Positions 61,571-64,000 of a stretch of 64,000 nt of DNA are shown in pieces. The notes beneath the pieces were generated by a model that did no database searches, had not been told where the DNA came from, and saw only the letters and a list, made by a program, of their open reading frames with translations. The stretch is from NCBI GenBank assembly GCA_045593555.1, contig JAZNWU010000029.1, positions 17,069 through 81,068 of the forward strand, given 5' to 3'. Every line of letters starts with the position of its first letter. Position 1 is the first letter of the stretch. The translations under genes were made by a program, and so were the position numbers. The DNA comes from Fimenecus sp045593555 (lineage in GTDB: Bacteria; Bacillota; Clostridia; Oscillospirales; Acutalibacteraceae).

Positions 61571-63361
61571 ATGGCACTCACAAAGAACAAGTCAATTCTT
61601 GAGTGGATTGACAAACAGGTAGAACTCGTTAAGCCTGACAACATTGTTTGGATTGACGGTAGTGAAGAGCAGATTGAAGCTCTTCGTGCAGAAGCATGTT
61701 CAACTGGCGAAATGGTAAAACTCAATCAGGACCTTCTTCCTGACTGTTATTACCATAAGACAGCAGTAAATGACGTTGCTCGTGTTGAGGACAGAACACT
61801 TATCTGCTCAAAGAAAGAAGAAGATGCAGGTCCTACTAACCACTGGATGGACCCTGAAAAAGCATACGCAATGCTTTATGATATTGCAAAGGACAGCTAT
61901 AAGGGCAGAACAATGTATGTTATCCCTTATTCAATGGGTCCTATCGGTTCACCTCTTGCAAAAGTAGGTATCGAGCTTACAGACTCAATCTACGTTGTAC
62001 TCAACATGGTTATTATGACTCGTGTTGGTAAGGCAGTTATGGACGCTTTCGGTGATGAGAGCAACGACTGGGTTCGTGGTCTTCACTGTAAGTGTGACAT
62101 TGACGCTGAAAAGAGATGGATTTGCCAGTTCCCTGAAGATAACACAATCATTTCAGTGAATTCTGGTTACGGCGGAAACGTTCTTCTCGGTAAAAAGTGC
62201 TTTGCTCTTCGTATTGCTTCATATCAGGGTAAGAACGAAGGTTGGCAGGCTGAACACATGCTCATTCTTGGTATTGAAAATCCAAAGGGTGAAGTTAAGT
62301 ACATCTGTGCTGCTTTTCCATCAGCATGTGGTAAGACAAACCTTGCTATGCTTATTCCACCAGAAGGATACCTTGCAAAGGGTTACAAAGTATGGTGTGT
62401 AGGCGACGATATTTCTTGGATTAGAAAAGGTCCTGACGGAAGACTTTACGCTATCAACCCTGAAAACGGTTTCTTCGGTGTTGCACCTGGTACAAACGTT
62501 AAGTCAAATCCAAATGCTCTTGCATCAACAAAGAAGGGTACAATCTTCACAAACGTTGCTCGTAACCTTGACGACAATACAGTTTGGTGGGAAGGTCTTG
62601 ATAAGAACCCACCTGTAAATGCAGTTGAATGGACAGGTATCGAAACAAACGGTGTTGAATGGAAAGCAGAAGGCAAAAATCTTGCTCATCCTAACAGCCG
62701 TTTCACAGCTCCTGCTGTTAACTGCCCTTGCATCAGCTCTGAATTCGAAAATCCTGCAGGTGTTCCAATCTCAGCTTTCGTATTCGGTGGCCGTCGTGCA
62801 AAGCTTGCTCCACTCGTATATCAGTCACGTGACTGGAACCACGGTGTATTCGTTGGTTCAATTATGGCTTCTGAAACAACAGCAGCTGCAGCAGGTGCAG
62901 TAGGTGTTGTTCGTCGTGACCCAATGGCTATGCTTCCATTCTGCGGTTACAATATGGGTGACTATTGGCAGCACTGGATTGACATTGGTAAGACTCTTGA
63001 TGCTGATAAAGCACCAAAAATCTTCAATGTTAACTGGTTTAGAAAAGACGACGAAGGCAATTTTATGTGGCCGGGCTTCGGTGATAACCTTCGTGTTCTT
63101 GAATGGATTATCAAACGCTGCGAAGGCGAAGTTGATGCTCAGGAAACAGCAATCGGTTATCTTCCATATGCTAAGGACATCAACATTGAAGGTCTTGAAG
63201 GTGAAGTTACAGTTGAATCACTTGAAAGCATTCTTGACGTTGATAAAGACCTTTGGGCAGCAGAAGCAGACGGAATTGCAGAATTCTACAGCAAATTCGG
63301 CGACAAACTTCCTGAAACTCTCAAAGCAGAGCTTGAAACACTCAAAGCAAACCTTAAATAA
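61571..63361 (+). CDS. pckG: Phosphoenolpyruvate carboxykinase (GTP)
   Basis: Converts oxaloacetate and GTP to PEP, CO2 and GDP, or the reverse for CO2-fixing fermentation. The 596-aa product has the P-loop PSACGKTNLAM near residue 254, the guanine site, and GTP-type sequence throughout (FGGRRAKLAPLVY near 413). Length and motifs distinguish it from ATP-type PckA. The gene has a strong promoter and TAAAGGAG site, and high-expression codon use. Confidence 0.95.
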   Translation: MALTKNKSILEWIDKQVELVKPDNIVWIDGSEEQIEALRAEACSTGEMVKLNQDLLPDCYYHKTAVNDVARVEDRTLICSKKEEDAGPTNHWMDPEKAYAMLYDIAKDSYKGRTMYVIPYSMGPIGSPLAKVGIELTDSIYVVLNMVIMTRVGKAVMDAFGDESNDWVRGLHCKCDIDAEKRWICQFPEDNTIISVNSGYGGNVLLGKKCFALRIASYQGKNEGWQAEHMLILGIENPKGEVKYICAAFPSACGKTNLAMLIPPEGYLAKGYKVWCVGDDISWIRKGPDGRLYAINPENGFFGVAPGTNVKSNPNALASTKKGTIFTNVARNLDDNTVWWEGLDKNPPVNAVEWTGIETNGVEWKAEGKNLAHPNSRFTAPAVNCPCISSEFENPAGVPISAFVFGGRRAKLAPLVYQSRDWNHGVFVGSIMASETTAAAAGAVGVVRRDPMAMLPFCGYNMGDYWQHWIDIGKTLDADKAPKIFNVNWFRKDDEGNFMWPGFGDNLRVLEWIIKRCEGEVDAQETAIGYLPYAKDINIEGLEGEVTVESLESILDVDKDLWAAEADGIAEFYSKFGDKLPETLKAELETLKANLK

Positions 63362-63375
63362 GTTAAACTATAATG

Positions 63376-63412
63376 AAACAACCGCCTTGAATAAGGTGGT
63401 TGTTTTTGTTAT
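63376..63412 (+). terminator. pckG terminator
   Basis: AACAACC/GGTTGTT and CCTT/AAGG stem with a GAAT loop; TTTTTG follows. Confidence 0.8.
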
Positions 63413-63430
63413 AATACCTTGGGTGATATT

Positions 63431-64000
63431 ATGGAACTTAAATTCAATAATGGTAAATTTAGAATAATGCAAATTGCCGATACACAAGACACAAGTTGGA
63501 CTTCACCTGATACTGTGAATTTTATTCGTTGTGCTCTAAAAAAGGCAAAACCCGATTTGGTTGTGTTCAGTGGTGACCAGTTAAAAGGTTATGGCATCAC
63601 ATTCAATATTGGTGACAGAAAAGCAAATCCAAAGATTGCAATTGATAATCTTATAAAGCCAATTGACGAAATGGGCGTGCCTTTTACATTCGTGTTCGGT
63701 AATCACGATGACCAGTGTGCTGCAAATAAACAACAACAACTTGAACTTTATAAACAGCACGAAAACTGCCTTGCATTTAATGCGAATGACAATATTGACG
63801 GCTATTGCAACCATAATCTTCTTGTTATGGGTGAAGACGGTAACCCTAAACTTAATGTGCTTTTGATTGATAGCCTTTCAATGAGCCTTAATGGCCGTTG
63901 CAGTCCCGTTTCAGAGGGGCAAATCGAATGGTATAAAGGCCTTCGTGATGGACTTAAAGAAAAATATGGGGACTATGTACCAACAATTATGTTTCAGCAT
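63431..64000 (+). CDS. Calcineurin-like metallophosphoesterase (partial, N-terminal)
   Basis: The window ends inside the gene; 190 codons are visible. The dinuclear metal site motifs are all present in order: Asp in QIADTQD (residue about 17), GDQ in VVFSGDQ (about 50), GNHDD (about 97), and a final 'MFQH' at the window edge. Such proteins hydrolyse phosphodi- or monoesters; the substrate is unknown. GGGTGAT precedes ATG 63431. Confidence 0.8.
   Translation, partial: MELKFNNGKFRIMQIADTQDTSWTSPDTVNFIRCALKKAKPDLVVFSGDQLKGYGITFNIGDRKANPKIAIDNLIKPIDEMGVPFTFVFGNHDDQCAANKQQQLELYKQHENCLAFNANDNIDGYCNHNLLVMGEDGNPKLNVLLIDSLSMSLNGRCSPVSEGQIEWYKGLRDGLKEKYGDYVPTIMFQH

Overview
The window looks like a chromosomal segment of a low-GC, anaerobic, Gram-positive, spore-forming Clostridia bacterium, most likely a gut Ruminococcaceae/Oscillospiraceae relative. 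The evidence is the [FeFe]-hydrogenase maturation genes (hydG end, hydF), a spoVAD gene, ECF-type vitamin transporter S components, a Trp-type T-box, GTP-dependent PEP carboxykinase, strong AGGAGG-type ribosome sites, TTGACA-N17-TATAAT promoters, and several large BspA-like leucine-rich-repeat secreted proteins. No prophage, integrase, transposase or CRISPR array is visible. Assignments rest on reading the sequence; no database search was run.

Layout. 1-13.3 kb is mostly housekeeping. It holds hydG/hydF; a cobalamin-riboswitch operon (DUF4430 lipoprotein plus ECF S component, minus strand); a GDPD-like phosphodiesterase; a potABCD polyamine transporter operon; a YlmH-like S4 protein; coaX with a probable pantothenate S component; a PflA-like radical SAM protein; mscL-proC; and cysK. 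13.4-24.2 kb holds an APC permease, a UvrX-like Y-family polymerase with a YolD-like gene, lipoproteins and DUF proteins, a RibD-like reductase, a YdjC/ChbG-type deacetylase, and a TetR regulator with two clear palindromic operators. 24.2-39 kb is the accessory 'surface' part: four secreted proteins in or near it (20.3, 24.2, 27.8 and 35.5 kb) end in related short C-terminal tails. One of these genes has lost its 5' end and is fused to a decayed duplicate of the spoVAD 3' region. The same stretch carries a GPH symporter, spoVAD with a previously unlisted 47-aa ORF behind it, and a lone E2-like acyltransferase.

39-53.4 kb holds a degenerate P-loop protein, class II aldolase, AlaX editing protein, and then a run of minus-strand genes: two GH43-like propellers, a heterodimeric ABC exporter with a leader ORF and attenuator, a Veg-like protein, an HMGL-like aldolase and a MATE pump. 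A structured, probably non-coding transcript (about 48.61-49.09 kb) precedes the ABC operon. 53.5-64 kb holds tRNA-Pro with an extra 5' tRNA fragment, trpB under a T-box with a UGG specifier, a secreted beta/gamma-crystallin plus Vps62-like protein, polA, a fused YwlE-like phosphatase/RimI acetyltransferase, tsaD, pckG and the start of a metallophosphoesterase.

Cross-cutting signals are a palindromic repeat family (five copies plus one half copy, two of them 143-bp inverted copies of each other), the shared C-terminal tails, and the leader/attenuator arrangement of the ABC exporter. These, the 27.6-27.85 kb rearrangement and the phosphatase-RimI fusion are the places most worth a second look.
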